A stretch of 64,000 bases of DNA from NCBI GenBank assembly GCA_964019335.1, contig OZ025694.1, positions 372,001-436,000 on the forward strand, read 5' to 3'. How positions within the stretch are numbered: position 1 is the stretch's first letter; every line of letters begins with the position of its first letter. The notes beneath the pieces are model-generated. The model ran no database searches. It was not told the origin of the DNA and saw only the letters and a program-made list of their open reading frames with translations. Origin of the DNA: Diplonema japonicum (Eukaryota > Euglenozoa > Diplonemea > Diplonemida > Diplonemidae). This document shows positions 53,239 through 63,295 of this stretch, one piece after another. A program made the position numbers and the translations under genes.

Positions 53239-56200
53239 ATGCACACATCGCACCTCGTCCTCCTGGTGTGGATAGCAACATTAACAAGCGCTGAGGTCAT
53301 TGAGCTTAGGTTCACCACGAACACGTTCAGATGGAGTGAGTCAGGACACAGCTTCACGCCGACTGTGCACGCATCCTCAGGGGCGACCTGTGTTGCAGGG
53401 AGAGTCCACAGCCCTGATGGCGGCGATGTACACACTGTGACAGCCTCATGCCCCTTCGCATCGAAGGACTTAACCAGAGTTACCGTACCGGCACCAGGGG
53501 GGAACGGGTGGGCCATTCTTGTACTCGAGATCAAATTCAATGGAGCATGGTCGCCACTATGGGCCGTGAACCTCTCCCCACCACACGTGTCCACTTGGGT
53601 GGATGATGACGATCGCGAGCCACAGTACAAGGTCGGGATATGGGAAAGGCCTCTTATGGTGTTCAAGGCAGTCACAAAGACAAGCAGTGATGCTGGATCG
53701 GATTCAACATTCGTACCATATTTCCTGTCGCCGTCTGGGCAGTCTTGCAAGGGAACCTCCATCGTCTCCCCAAACAAGGGCGCCACCTATTGGAGTGCTG
53801 CGGCGTGCTTCACAGATTTGAGCCACGTTGAGATCCCCTCCCCGGGCAACGATGCATGGATCATTGAGTCTGTCCACCAAGCAGAGGGCACGGACACCCT
53901 TCAGCAGCTCGTCGCCATCAACGAGGTGCCACCCACATTGTCACCCTTCATCGATGGTGACTCTGGCCAGCAGTTCAAACGAGCTGTCCTGCGACCTGTC
54001 GTGTTCAAGGTGCGCATTGTCACAGAGAGCTTTTCTTCCTCCGAATCATCACACACTTTTGAGCCGCTATTCATCTCCAATACGGGAACTATCTGCCCGG
54101 GTACAGGCATTGCCTCCCCAGGGAGAGGGAGCAGCATCTGGTCATACGGTGCATGCACCTTCCCTGTGAGCGAGCTGGACCGTGTGGAGATCTCGAACAA
54201 GGGGGACGACGGGTGGGACATTAACTCACTCTTCGTTGAGATAGCACCAGGCATTCAGATTCAGTGGTGGGCTGTGAACGAGTCCCCTCCGAAGTACAGC
54301 ACGACAGTGGACGGCGACGGGGCCTCCCGCCACCGCAAGTGCATCTACAAGGTTCCTGATACTGAGGCACCGGACACTGATGCTCCTACTCCACTTCCTA
54401 CTCCTGTCCCGACTCCAGTCCCGACACCTGTCCCTACGCCAATCCCGACACCTATTCCAACACCAATCCCGACACCTGTCCCTACGCCAATCCCAACGCC
54501 CGTCCCGACACCTATTCCGACACCAGTCCCTACACCTATTCCGACACCAATCCCGACACCTGTCCCGACTCCCGTCCCGACACCTGTTCCAACACCAGTC
54601 CCTACACCTATTCCGACACCTATTCCAACACCTGTCCCGACTCCCGTCCCGACACCTGTTCCTACGCCAATCCCGACACCAGTCCCTACACCTGTTCCAA
54701 CACCAATCCCAACCCCTGTTCCTACACCAGTCCCAACACCTATTCCGACTCCTGTCCCTACACCTGTTCCTACGCCTGTCCCGACACCTGTTCCAACGCC
54801 CGTCCCGACACCTATTCCGACACCTGTTCCAACACCTGTCCCTACTCCAGTCCCAACACCAATCCCGACTCCTGTCCCAACACCTGTCCCTACGCCCGTC
54901 CCAACACCTGTTCCGACCCCTGTCCCCACCCCACTGTACTACATGGGGTGCTTCGTGGACGACGATGTGGACATGAGGGTGCTGGGGCACAAGGAGTCTG
55001 ACTCCGAGATGCTTACTACAGCCTCTTGCGTGGCGCGGTGCGAGGCGGCGGGGTACCCTTTTGCTGGGACGGAGTACTCTGTGGAGTGCTACTGCGGGGC
55101 GTTCGTTCCTCCGGTGACGGCCCCCGAGAAGGAGTGCGACATGGAGTGCAGCGGTGACGCTGGGGAGGTGTGCGGCGGGGTGCACCGGCTTTCCGTGTAC
55201 AAGGTGAAGGAGAAGGCGACGCCGGCTCCGGTGACAGAGGCGCCCGCCTCGCACACGGGGGGCTACAAGGGCTGCTTCGTGGATGTGATCTCTGACCGGG
55301 AGCTTCCGGTGCGGATGCCCGACTCGGATGCGATGACGGTGGAGACGTGCAAGGCGCTGTGCTTGGGGGAGGGGTACACTTTTGCAGGGGCGCAGTTCGC
55401 ACAGGAGTGCTTCTGCGGAGGGGTGCTGCCCGCGGGGGTGGCTCCCGAGCGGGAGTGCGACATGGGCTGCGCCGGGGACGCGGCGGTGATGTGCGGCGGG
55501 TCTCTTCGGCTGTCCGTGTACGCGACGAGCGAGAGGAGCACAGAGGCACCGGACACGGTGGCACCTGCGAAGCTTCCCCCTCCGCCGCCGCGCGCCCCGA
55601 ACTACCTGGGGTGCTATGCTGACGAGGTGGGGCAGGGGCGGCTGCTGAAGTCTCTGGTGGGGGACGAGCCCTCCAAGATGTCGCTCCAGCTGTGCATGAA
55701 GGCTTGTGAGGGGAGCTTCTTCGCGTTCGCGGGACTGCAGTTCGGGCGGGAGTGCTGGTGCGGGAACACGAAACCGGCGGACGGGTCGAGGCTGGCGGAC
55801 GACGCGCAGTGCGACATGCCGTGTTCGGGGCAGAGGGGGGCGATGTGTGGCGGGGTGGGAAAGCTTAGTTTGTATGAGAGCGTGAGGAAGGAAGAGCCCA
55901 AGGTGTACCTGGGGTGCTTCAAGGACGAGCCGGGGGCGAGGAGGCTTCCAAAGATGATCCACGCGGACGGGAAAGGGATGACTGTCGGGGTGTGTGTGGA
56001 GCGGTGCCGGGCGGCGGGGTACCGCTTCGCGGGGCTTCAGTTCGCGCGGGAGTGCTTCTGTGGGAACGGGGGCCCCGGGGTGGCTGTCCCGAACAGCGAC
56101 TGCGACATGGAGTGCCCTGGGAACGAGCAGGAGCTGTGCGGGGCGGGGGGCCGGAACTCCGTGTACCTGGCGGCACCACCAACACCAACACCTGCTGTCC

Positions 56201-56502
56201 CTCCCCTGGAGCCTGCAGGGTGCTACACCGACACGCTGTCCCCGAGGACACTCCCCTTCATGGCCTTCGACAACGACAAGTACCTCACGGTGGAGCTCTG
56301 CATCGGGATCTGCGCAGCGGCCGGTTTCCCTTTCGCCGGCCTGCAGGACGGGAACCAGTGCTGGTGCGGCACCCTCCTTCCCCCCTCCTCCGCCCTCGTC
56401 TTCTCCACAGAGTGCTACGCACCCTGCAGCGGCAACCCCGCTCAACGCTGTGGTGGGCCCTGGAATAACTTGATTTATCCTACCTCAAGGTCTGAGATCT
56501 GA
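53239..56502 (+). CDS. Secreted WSC-domain protein with PTP stalk
   Basis: A 1087-residue intronless protein. The N-terminus ([14 protein letters not shown]) is a signal peptide. Residues about 20-375 hold three repeats of ~120 residues, each with a Cys pair and a GxDGW or GNxxW motif. The pattern is like a PLAT/LH2-type beta-sandwich, but I am not certain of the family. Residues about 383-567 are a PTPV/PTPI stalk. The rest carries five WSC domains (YMGCFVD.., FAG.Q...CFCG.., CDM.C.G....CGG). No membrane span follows, so it is probably secreted or wall-bound. WSC domains are known to bind glucans or other carbohydrates, so a carbohydrate-binding matrix role is inferred. Start at 53239 rather than 53050 because of the acceptor and signal peptide. 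Confidence 0.9.
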   Translation: MHTSHLVLLVWIATLTSAEVIELRFTTNTFRWSESGHSFTPTVHASSGATCVAGRVHSPDGGDVHTVTASCPFASKDLTRVTVPAPGGNGWAILVLEIKFNGAWSPLWAVNLSPPHVSTWVDDDDREPQYKVGIWERPLMVFKAVTKTSSDAGSDSTFVPYFLSPSGQSCKGTSIVSPNKGATYWSAAACFTDLSHVEIPSPGNDAWIIESVHQAEGTDTLQQLVAINEVPPTLSPFIDGDSGQQFKRAVLRPVVFKVRIVTESFSSSESSHTFEPLFISNTGTICPGTGIASPGRGSSIWSYGACTFPVSELDRVEISNKGDDGWDINSLFVEIAPGIQIQWWAVNESPPKYSTTVDGDGASRHRKCIYKVPDTEAPDTDAPTPLPTPVPTPVPTPVPTPIPTPIPTPIPTPVPTPIPTPVPTPIPTPVPTPIPTPIPTPVPTPVPTPVPTPVPTPIPTPIPTPVPTPVPTPVPTPIPTPVPTPVPTPIPTPVPTPVPTPIPTPVPTPVPTPVPTPVPTPVPTPIPTPVPTPVPTPVPTPIPTPVPTPVPTPVPTPVPTPVPTPLYYMGCFVDDDVDMRVLGHKESDSEMLTTASCVARCEAAGYPFAGTEYSVECYCGAFVPPVTAPEKECDMECSGDAGEVCGGVHRLSVYKVKEKATPAPVTEAPASHTGGYKGCFVDVISDRELPVRMPDSDAMTVETCKALCLGEGYTFAGAQFAQECFCGGVLPAGVAPERECDMGCAGDAAVMCGGSLRLSVYATSERSTEAPDTVAPAKLPPPPPRAPNYLGCYADEVGQGRLLKSLVGDEPSKMSLQLCMKACEGSFFAFAGLQFGRECWCGNTKPADGSRLADDAQCDMPCSGQRGAMCGGVGKLSLYESVRKEEPKVYLGCFKDEPGARRLPKMIHADGKGMTVGVCVERCRAAGYRFAGLQFARECFCGNGGPGVAVPNSDCDMECPGNEQELCGAGGRNSVYLAAPPTPTPAVPPLEPAGCYTDTLSPRTLPFMAFDNDKYLTVELCIGICAAAGFPFAGLQDGNQCWCGTLLPPSSALVFSTECYAPCSGNPAQRCGGPWNNLIYPTSRSEI
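54384..54940 (+). repeat. 12-bp PTPx-coding microsatellite
   Basis: An array of units coding PTPV, PTPI or PTPL in the WSC gene, with frequent synonymous variation. Such arrays are length-variable, so this stalk is likely polymorphic. Confidence 0.85.
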
Positions 56503-56635
56503 GGTTGGCTTCTTTTTGTTTCTTTTTTTATCTTCCTCAAATTTCTTTCTGCTGAACGCGAGCTTTGACTTGTGCGGCGTCGAACATGGTAACCCTTTGA
56601 AACGAGAAATAAATATCTTTTATTTCACTCTTCAG
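56503..56635. other. WSC gene 3' flank
   Basis: T-rich 3' flank with AATAAATATC near 56608, a possible poly(A) signal. Nothing else seen. Confidence 0.4.
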
Positions 56636-57370
56636 AAATTACTTCACGCACTGGGGGGCCCATTACTTCACGCTAAATCTCATTACTTCACGCTAAATCT
56701 CATTACTTCACGGTGAAATAATGGCCTGTTTTCCGTGAAGTAACAGGGGGTTTCCGTTAAATAATATGCCTCGGTAGGCCAATTTTTGCCTCGGTTCGGT
56801 TTCCAGTGGGGCTACTTTTTCCTCTCAGTTTGCTATTTCCCCCCAGGTTCAGTTCAATTGGCCAACTTTTGCCTCGGCTCAGTTCCAAGTTGGACTACTT
56901 TTTCCTCCCAATTTGCCCACTTTTGGCTAGGCCTTGTTCCCAGTTTCTGGGGGTAACTCTTCTGTGGGTAAGGGTAACTTAGTCAGTCTCCCCAAATGAC
57001 TTCAAAATACCGAAGCAGCAGAAAAAAAGGAGCCAGCGGCCGCGCCAGGTATGGGAAGGCCTGATTAGAGATGGTGACAGTGGCAATGCCAGCGACAGCG
57101 GCAGCTCTTAGTCAACAAAAGGAGGGAAAACAACTTGTATTGTAACCTTTGTAACCCCTCTCTTGTTGTACCCCTTGTCACCCTGTTGTGCCCCTCGTGG
57201 TGAAGTAATTTCAGAGTGTCGTGAAATAAAACCACTTACCTACCGCCAAGTAATGCTTTACCGACCTCTCGGTTCCGCATTTTACCATCTCGGGCCCTGC
57301 GGGCCCTCGACGGTAAAATGCGGAACCTCGAGGTAACGGTAAAGTCATTACTTGTTGGCAGTAAATAGCT
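56636..57370. repeat. Foldback region with ATTACTTCAC motifs
   Basis: ATTACTTCACGC is repeated at 56638, 56672 and 56700 in 20-35 base steps, and the inverse GTGAAGTAAT appears near 56741 and 57202. At 57265-57330, TTCCGCATTTTACC..GGTAAAATGCGGAA forms a perfect-stem palindrome around GGGCCCTGCGGGCCC. Two diverged 83-bp units (from 56777 and 56860, GGCCAA-TTTTGCCTCGG) lie inside. No coding potential. It looks like a foldback or non-autonomous transposon of unknown class. Confidence 0.6.
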
Positions 57371-57792
57371 ATTATCAATTTGAGTAATTTTGACCGAAAG
57401 GTACTCGGGCTTGAACTTCCGAGTGGAGTACCAACTTGGCAGAAATCATGTTGAGCTTTTTCTTTTTTTTTTTTAAAGGGGGGCGCAAACTAGCCAGAGT
57501 CATTGCTTTGCTACACAGCAGTATCTTGTTGTTTGTGGTCGTTGCTAACCACTTCGTTTCCTATCATAGTGAATTTCTTTTTGTTTAAAACAAAAATAAT
57601 CTTGTTTCAACCAAAAAATAAAGACACTATAATTATACAACTATGTGAAAAAACAGTTTTTTTTTTTTTTATATATTTTTAAAAGCGTAGGAATTCATTT
57701 TATCTCTATTGACACCACCCCGATTAAGCTAAAGACCCTTCTTCTCCAAGCAGCAGTTTTTTTTTCTTCTTCTTCTTCTTTTTTTTTTTTTT

Positions 57793-57838
57793 GGATGAGA
57801 AACAAAGGGGCGTCTCACGAAGAACTTCTTTAACTTAA
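57793..57838 (+). repeat. LINE-tail block
   Basis: GGATGAGAAACAAAGGGGCG and TCTCACGAAGAACTTC match the terminal block of LINE fragments at 27647-27693 and 33906-33951, without adjoining LINE coding sequence. Confidence 0.5.
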
Positions 57839-58073
57839 CGGTCTTACGCGATCGGGGTGTGCATATAGGGTGGAGGACTTGATTCATTATCTTTTTTGCA
57901 AGAACGAGTCTTTGACTTGTCTAAACAAAAGGGGAACGTTGGCAACGTGTTTCGGGTTGACAAACTTCTCCAGGTTTTACCCGGGCACGTACAAACAACG
58001 GCTAGTTCCTTTTTTTTTTCCTTTTTTTTTTTTTTTTTTTCCTCAAGCGACGGTCATCCGACTCTTTTTTCGC

Positions 58074-58174
58074 GGGCCGTTGCTACTTCGTTCCTATCAT
58101 AGTGAACTTTTTTTCAAGAGATAGATTGAGACTCTTCAGGCGTCCTGCCACTTACCGCAGGTACCCTTAAATGT

Positions 58175-58180
<6 letters not shown>
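58074..58180 (+). repeat. Composite dispersed repeat, copy 2
   Basis: CCGTTGCTACTTCG..CTATCATAGTGAAC (58074-58108) directly precedes AAGAGATAGATTGAG..TACCCTTAAATGTCTC (58107-58180), the latter matching 52830-52900. Confidence 0.6.
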
Positions 58181-58214
<34 letters not shown>

Positions 58215-58628
58215 TCGAACTTGCTGTTTTATGCAGCGAGTGTGCGATTGGGGGGTAAAAATTCCGATTATTTATTGATAAAGTTTCGAACCCAATTTTT
58301 TTTTAAAAAAAAACAACGCAAATAAAAGCCCCTTATTAGTGCCTCCCCCGACGATGGAAATTTTGCGCGGCCCATTTTCAAAGTAGTTACTTGGACATCG
58401 GGTCCAGGAGTACAACGAAATGCTGAAACACCTGGGGGAGGCCAATGTAGAGGTGGAATATATTTGTGTCATTTTCTTTCTCGACGACTATTCTTATTTC
58501 TTACTCTCCCCCCCCCCCCCCCCCCCCCCCCGGAAAACCACCCCTTAAAAAAAAAGAAAATATGTTTTTTCCCCCCTCAATGCCCACCTTTTAAGGTGGT
58601 GATTGATGTGGGGATAACATGGAAATTT

Positions 58629-58865
58629 GTTCGCTGTTGACCTCCTCGTCGGTCATCACCGGTAGCGCCCGAGTGGGAGAACGTATTGCAGATGTTCAGG
58701 GTGACGAACAGGCAGCAAACTGCACGAGCGCAGAATCTTGGTTATCAACCCGGGTCGCCCCCGGCTAGGGTTGAGTTGCACACACCCGCACGCATTAAGG
58801 ACACGACGCGGAACGCAGAAGAAGCTGCAGCTCGGCCGAGGTGCGCCCCCTGTAATCAAGTAGAC
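58629..58865 (+). repeat. SINE-like dispersed repeat, plus-strand copy 2
   Basis: Matches 34056-34285 closely, including TTGACCTCCTCGTCGGTCAT, TAGCGCCCGAGTGG, GCACGAGCGCAGAATCTTGG and GCGCCCCCTGTAATCAAGTA. Both copies are preceded by GTGG..GGGATAACATG, so the unit may start about 25 bases earlier. Confidence 0.7.
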
Positions 58866-59766
58866 AGTTCGTGCTTCGTTGCCCACTTAACACCACTTAG
58901 GTTGCAATCAAAGCCCCATTTTTTTTTTTAAATGTACTTTCGCTTGAAAAATAGAAAAAGGGGATGATCAAAAGGAGAAAAGGTTGGAAGAGAAAACAAC
59001 GGGAAGTATTTATATTCCCTTTTTTTTTCTGTTTTCCGTATTGCCTTTTTTCTCTTCTCTCTCTTTTATCATTTCTTTTTGAGGGAGAAAAAAAAACATA
59101 CAGAAAGGGGGTTTATTATTGTTTAGTTTTTGCCCCCCCCCCCCTCCCTACGATTTTTAATTTTTTTTAGATATGTAGAAACAAGGGGGACGCTCCAAAA
59201 CAGGAACCTCTTTTATCTCATCTCTTTCTTTTTTTCTTAAAAATACACATGTCTGTCTGACATTAGTTTCTGGGTTCTGACAGTTGTCTGTCAACTTCAT
59301 CTATGTTTCTAAGAAACCGCCTTCCTTGCTGATGTAGCAGGCTATTCCTTCTCATCCTTCTTCCTCTCTGTTTCTTAGTGTTTCCTTTTCTTTCTTCTCT
59401 TGCTATACTGGTAGGAGGGGGGGGGGGGGGGGGGGGGTAAATGCGGCATGGGTGGTGTGGCAGTTGTTATAGTCCGCTATCAAAAGGGCTGGTACAGTCT
59501 TTCACAGCTTTTATTTATTAATTTCAGTTGTGCAACTCTTTTGTGCTGACCCCGTTTGCAACATGCTCTTTCGTTTGACAGAAGTGCGCACCCTGGTAAA
59601 GCTCTTCATTTCATTACAGAGGTTTCGTATAAATAAATAAAGAAAACGACTACTGGGGGTGGCAAACCCTGCCCTCTAGGCGTATCCGACTATCTACTGG
59701 CCCACCCGGGCCTATCCCTGCCCACCCGTCCTACTACCCAGGCAGAAAAAACGGGGGTCCTGCAAG
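58866..59766. other. Spacer
   Basis: Mostly simple sequence. A diverged LINE-tail-like block lies at 59174-59224. 59440-59760 is ordinary-looking sequence without a recognisable frame or motif. Confidence 0.5.
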
Positions 59767-59844
59767 AAAAGCTACCGGACAGACAAATGTTCGGGTTATT
59801 TTAGCATCCGGGAGTTTGTCCGTCCGACATTTTTCACTTCACAG
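59767..59844 (+). mobile_element. Solo right end of CTGTAAAAC-family transposon, diverged
   Basis: CTACCGGACAGACAAATGTT..CATCCGGGAGTTTGTCCGTC..CACTTCACAG-TA copies the right end of the element at 10912-12103 (12025-12103), with substitutions in the tip. No left end found, so it is a truncated relic. Confidence 0.55.
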
Positions 59845-60026
59845 TATTTTGTTTTTTTTTTTCCCCCTTCCTCTTAATTCTCTTAAGGCTGACAGGCCGC
59901 CAGTACCTCCCCAAACCTTTCCTGTTTCTCTTTTTTTTGGGTTAAAAGAAAAAAAAAAAAAAAAAACACACAAATAAAAAGGTGGTGACGGGAGGGGGTT
60001 ATTTCCCTATTTTCTTTTTCTTTCCG

Positions 60027-60419
60027 CATGTGGCTGAAACCCACGGTCCTGGCGCTGTTGTCAAGTACTGGTGGTGGGAGCAGCGCACACAAAAAAATGA
60101 ATCCGAGGACCTGATACAAAATGCCGCCACACTCTACCTAACTGGAATGGGGTGTGGATCGGTAATGGGAAAATACACAAAGCAGCGGAATAGCCGAATA
60201 TGGGCGAACGGGGAACGAAGAATGTACTGGGGACAGGACAGCCGATGGCACATCACCGACAGAGTGGGTGACGTGACCAAAAACCTCGGTTTAATCACTA
60301 GCGATGGACCGTTGTTGACCGGTCGGTCGAAGCCCCACCTCGGGCAGCTTCCGCACCAAGTGGACGAGTGGGACATCGTGGCGGGAAGACAGTGCTTCGC
60401 CAGGCAGGTTATGAAGTAG
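60027..60419 (+). CDS. Orphan Trp-rich ORF, possibly partial
   Basis: Open frame of about 130 codons (open from 59982, where the start would be GTG; no early ATG). It encodes a Trp/Gly-rich sequence with RIWANGERRMYWGQDSRW and LITSDGPLLTG. Such W-and-G spacing resembles small beta-rich repeat domains seen in protist proteins, but I cannot assign a family. The ending (CFARQVMK then TAG) is abrupt and no acceptor or signal peptide is seen, so it may be a fragment of a decayed gene. It lies just upstream of a decayed phosphatase and may or may not have belonged to it. Confidence 0.35.
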   Translation, partial: HVAETHGPGAVVKYWWWEQRTQKNESEDLIQNAATLYLTGMGCGSVMGKYTKQRNSRIWANGERRMYWGQDSRWHITDRVGDVTKNLGLITSDGPLLTGRSKPHLGQLPHQVDEWDIVAGRQCFARQVMK

Positions 60420-60504
60420 TTGTTGTTTTGATTTGACGCCCCCCCCCCCCCCCCCTTTCCCCCCCTCTTTTTTTTTTACCGTATTACAAAACAAAAACCC
60501 TTGC

Positions 60505-61165
60505 ATCGGGGCCTACAGGTCGGACAACCCGAACGGCTGGGACCCATGCTCCGGGAAGTACATGGACTGCCCGAACTGCAAGTTCCACGAGAACATCTTG
60601 GCGCAGAACTGCTCAGCGCAGCTTGACTGGTTGAAGAAGACCACGTCGCAGATCAACAAGAACGACTGGGTCATCGTGGTGGGGCACCACGCAGCATGGG
60701 AGATCAACTCCGCGGACCCCACCTCCGTCTTGCAGGAGTACGGCTTCTAGCTCTACATGAACGGGCAGACCACCACCCACGAGCTCAACATGTACACGGT
60801 GGACGGGAAGGGGGACTACATCACCACAGGGGCAGGCACTATGGTCGCCATCCCCGCAAAGAAGGGAGAGGAGGAAGAGAAGGTGGAGGAGGGTGTCGCC
60901 CCTCGCCCACACCCACGAGTACACCTGGTACCAAGTCGCTGGCTTCACCACCCACAGTTTCGACTCCACCTTCACCACCCTCACTACTAAGTTTGTGCGC
61001 AAAGGAGCGTGGCCTCTCTTGCGACCTATTGGCATGAGGCTCTTGGCTGGGTCAAGGGTGGGCATCGTTCAAGACGGGAATCCCAAAGATCACCCATTGG
61101 GATTTGACAAAGCTGATTCTCTTCTCGGAGTAATTTCAGGTCAGCTCTACTTTTTACAAACGTAG
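60505..61165 (+). pseudogene. Decayed metallophosphatase (acid phosphatase-like)
   Basis: 60505-60750 encodes NPNGWDPCSGKYMDC, QLDWLKKTTSQINKNDW and VIVVGHHAAWEI, which matches the GHH region of tartrate-resistant (purple) acid phosphatase-type metallophosphoesterases. After an in-frame TAG (60748-60750) the same frame continues with LYMNGQTTTHELNMY and GDYITTGAGTMV. There the usual GHxH metal-binding motif reads GQTT, so both histidines are lost. A frameshift near 60895 leads to VAGFTTHSFDSTFTTLTT, typical of the C-terminus. The N-terminal half with the first metal ligands is absent. Truncation, stop, frameshift and lost ligands together mark a pseudogene. Confidence 0.7.
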
Positions 61166-61247
61166 TTCTGTGTTTATTTCTTTTTTACAACTGTATTTTT
61201 GTTATTCGTTTTTCTTATCCTCTCCACCCCCCATTCTTAATCACTTC

Positions 61248-61249
61248 AG
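61248..61249 (+). promoter_or_regulatory. Candidate splice acceptor before kinase-ANK gene
   Basis: A TTTTTCTTATCCTCTCCACC pyrimidine run is followed by TTAATCACTTCAG, 28 bases before the ATG at 61277. It matches the pattern before the kinase-LRR gene. Confidence 0.45.
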
Positions 61250-61276
61250 CTACCTGCACAACAACAACTACAAAGT

Positions 61277-63185
61277 ATGGATCCTTCGACACTTCAGAAG
61301 TACGAGCAAGGGGAGCTCCTCGGGTCCGGCGGACAGGGGTCGGTGTACAAGGCAGTGAGGAGGGTGATGGAGGTATCTTTGCGATGAAGGTGTTGGAGGC
61401 GCTCGCAGAAGAGGTGCACAAGAAGAACGTGGAGGAGGTGCAGCACATGCTGAAGCTGAAGCACAGGAACCTGGTTCCCTGCCTTGACTTCTTCGAGACG
61501 ACAAAGCAGCTGGCAAAGGAATCCCTTGCGAAGGTGTGGCGGGTTCAAATCGTGATGCCCTTGTACGGAAAAGGGGACCTCAACTCATGCGTTCAAAAGG
61601 AGGGACCCCTCTCTCCTGAGAGGGCGGACCGGCTCTTGCGGGAGATGGGAGGGGTCCTTCAGTACATTCACGGTGAGGGCTTCATCCACAGGGACGTGAA
61701 ACCCCAAAACATCATGGTGTCGGGGAAGGTATCTCCTCCTTCTGCGGCCAGTGTCGTTGGTGGCGGCTGCGGGGGGGAGGCAGAGTTCATCCTGGCTGAC
61801 CTGGGATGTCGAAGGAGGTGTCCTCCGGTGGGGTAGCGAGCACCAAAATAGGCACACCAGCTTACATGGCACCCGACATCTTAAACGTAGAGGACGACAA
61901 CTACACCAACAAAGTAGACATGTGGGCCCTTGGGGTGACTGTGTGCAACGTGGTGCTCCGAGAAGACCTGAGGAGTCTCTTTCTGAAGTACCTGCATCCT
62001 AACAGGGAGCTTGTGATGGAGACACTTCAGACCCACCTCCCCCCTGCCCTCTTCGGGGTTGTGCTCCGCCTCCTCTCCACCGACCCTTTGGAACGGGCCA
62101 GTGCAGCTGAGATGCTTCAGACGGTACCCCCTGGGATGGTTCCTCAGCCGACTGGAATAGTTCTTCTCGCGTTTGGGAGTGTTGATGGTGGAGAAGAGAG
62201 GAAAAGGAAGCTCTGCGTGGCTGTGGGAGCAGGAGCGGAGGAGGTTCGAGTGGCGGCAGCAAAGGCCTTCTCTTCGGGGGGGCAGGAGCTCCTCAGGGTG
62301 CGCAGGTTGGAGGTCTTCGACAAGGACTTCGGGGAGTTCGTGGAGGAGGACTACGGGGACATCGTGTTCGAGGACAAGGGACGGGTCCGTGTCGTGTTTG
62401 AAGCACCGCTCCCAACCACCGCCACTTCTTCAGCCACCTGTGACAGCAGCAACATGCCACCCTGCTTCATCCCACCTGCTGCGAACAACAACAACAACAA
62501 CAACACCACCCTCACAAAAGAGGAGGGGAGGCTTGCCTTGGTCAACGCTGTTTCAGAAGGCGACCTTGACCTTCTAGAGCGGGGTGTTGACCCTGGTGCA
62601 GCGGACAGCAATGGTTTCACAGCCCTGCACCGTGCAGCTGGAAACAACTGTGTGGAGGCTGTGGCTGCTCTCGTCTGTTCTTACCACCAGGACCCTGGTG
62701 TCAAAAGCAACGACGGTCGGACACCGCTTCATTCTGCAGCACTGAACGGCCACCTCGAGACCGTTAAATATCTTGTCGAAACTCGGGGTCTCGACGCAGG
62801 TGTCAAAAGCAACGACGGTTGGACACCGCTTCATCAAGCAGCACTGAACGGCCACCTCGAGACCGTTAAATATCTTGTCGAAACTCGGGGTCTCGACGCA
62901 GGTGTCAAAAGCAACGACGGTCGGACACCGCTTCATTCTGCAGTACAGAACGGCCACCTCGAGACCGTTATATATCTTGTCGAAACTCGGGGTCTCGACG
63001 CAGGTGTCAAAAGCAACGACGGTTGGACACCGCTTCATCAAGCAGCACTGAACGGCCACCTCGAGACCGTTAAATATCTTGTCGAAACTCGGGGTCTCGA
63101 CGCAAGTGTAAGCAACGACGGTTGGACACTGCTTTCTCTAGCCAAATTGAGCAAAAACCCCAAGCTGGTTAGTTATCTGTCATAG
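61277..63185 (+). pseudogene. NEK-like kinase with linker domain and ankyrin repeats; two frameshifts
   Basis: Paralogue of 30327-32597. The ATG at 61277 begins MDPSTLQKYEQGELLG and the glycine loop GSGGQGSVYKAV. A one-base deletion near 61365 (gtNgat reduced to gtgat by comparison with the paralogue) shifts to FAMKVL.. and IHRDVKPQN. A second one-base deletion near 61816 (GGATTG reduced to GGATG) splits the DLG-SK segment. After it the frame runs intact: YMAPDIL, DMWALGVTV, the shared linker (62150-62410), an Asn-rich spacer, one diverged ankyrin repeat, then near-identical 34-residue ankyrin repeats. It ends with TAG at 63183-63185. Without the two indels it would be a ~635-residue cytoplasmic kinase. 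The lesions could be sequencing errors, since one shortens a TT. Confidence 0.8.
62694..63180 (+). repeat. 102-bp ankyrin-coding minisatellite
   Basis: Four full units and a shorter final one of 102 bp encode GVKSNDGxTPLHxAxxNGHLE. Bases are nearly identical between units (GTCAAAAGCAACGACGGT recurs every 102 bp), and the R/W and S/Q differences alternate. Confidence 0.88.
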
Positions 63186-63295
63186 GCGTTTTGAGTGAGG
63201 GGCAGCCCCGACCCAAAGCACGTCTAGTATGAAAGAGCGCTTTATTGCGCATAAACAATGAAAGCAAGGAAGTGGCATTAAAAAAAAAAAAAAAG

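Larger units (their letters stand above)
57371..58628. other. Spacer with repeat fragments
   Basis: No gene supported. It contains repeats at 57539-57577 and 58074-58108 (CCGTTGCTAACC family), a LINE-tail-like block at 57793-57838, a TCTAAACAA repeat at 57917-58010, and 58107-58180 matching 52830-52900. 58260-58470 is non-simple sequence with no recognisable frame; a long poly-C follows. Confidence 0.5.

Noticed and set aside
54226-56445. A 739-codon minus-strand frame opposite the WSC gene
   Set aside because: High-GC antisense shadow with an Arg/Trp/Asp periodic run opposite the PTP stalk. The sense strand has clear signal peptide and WSC domains.
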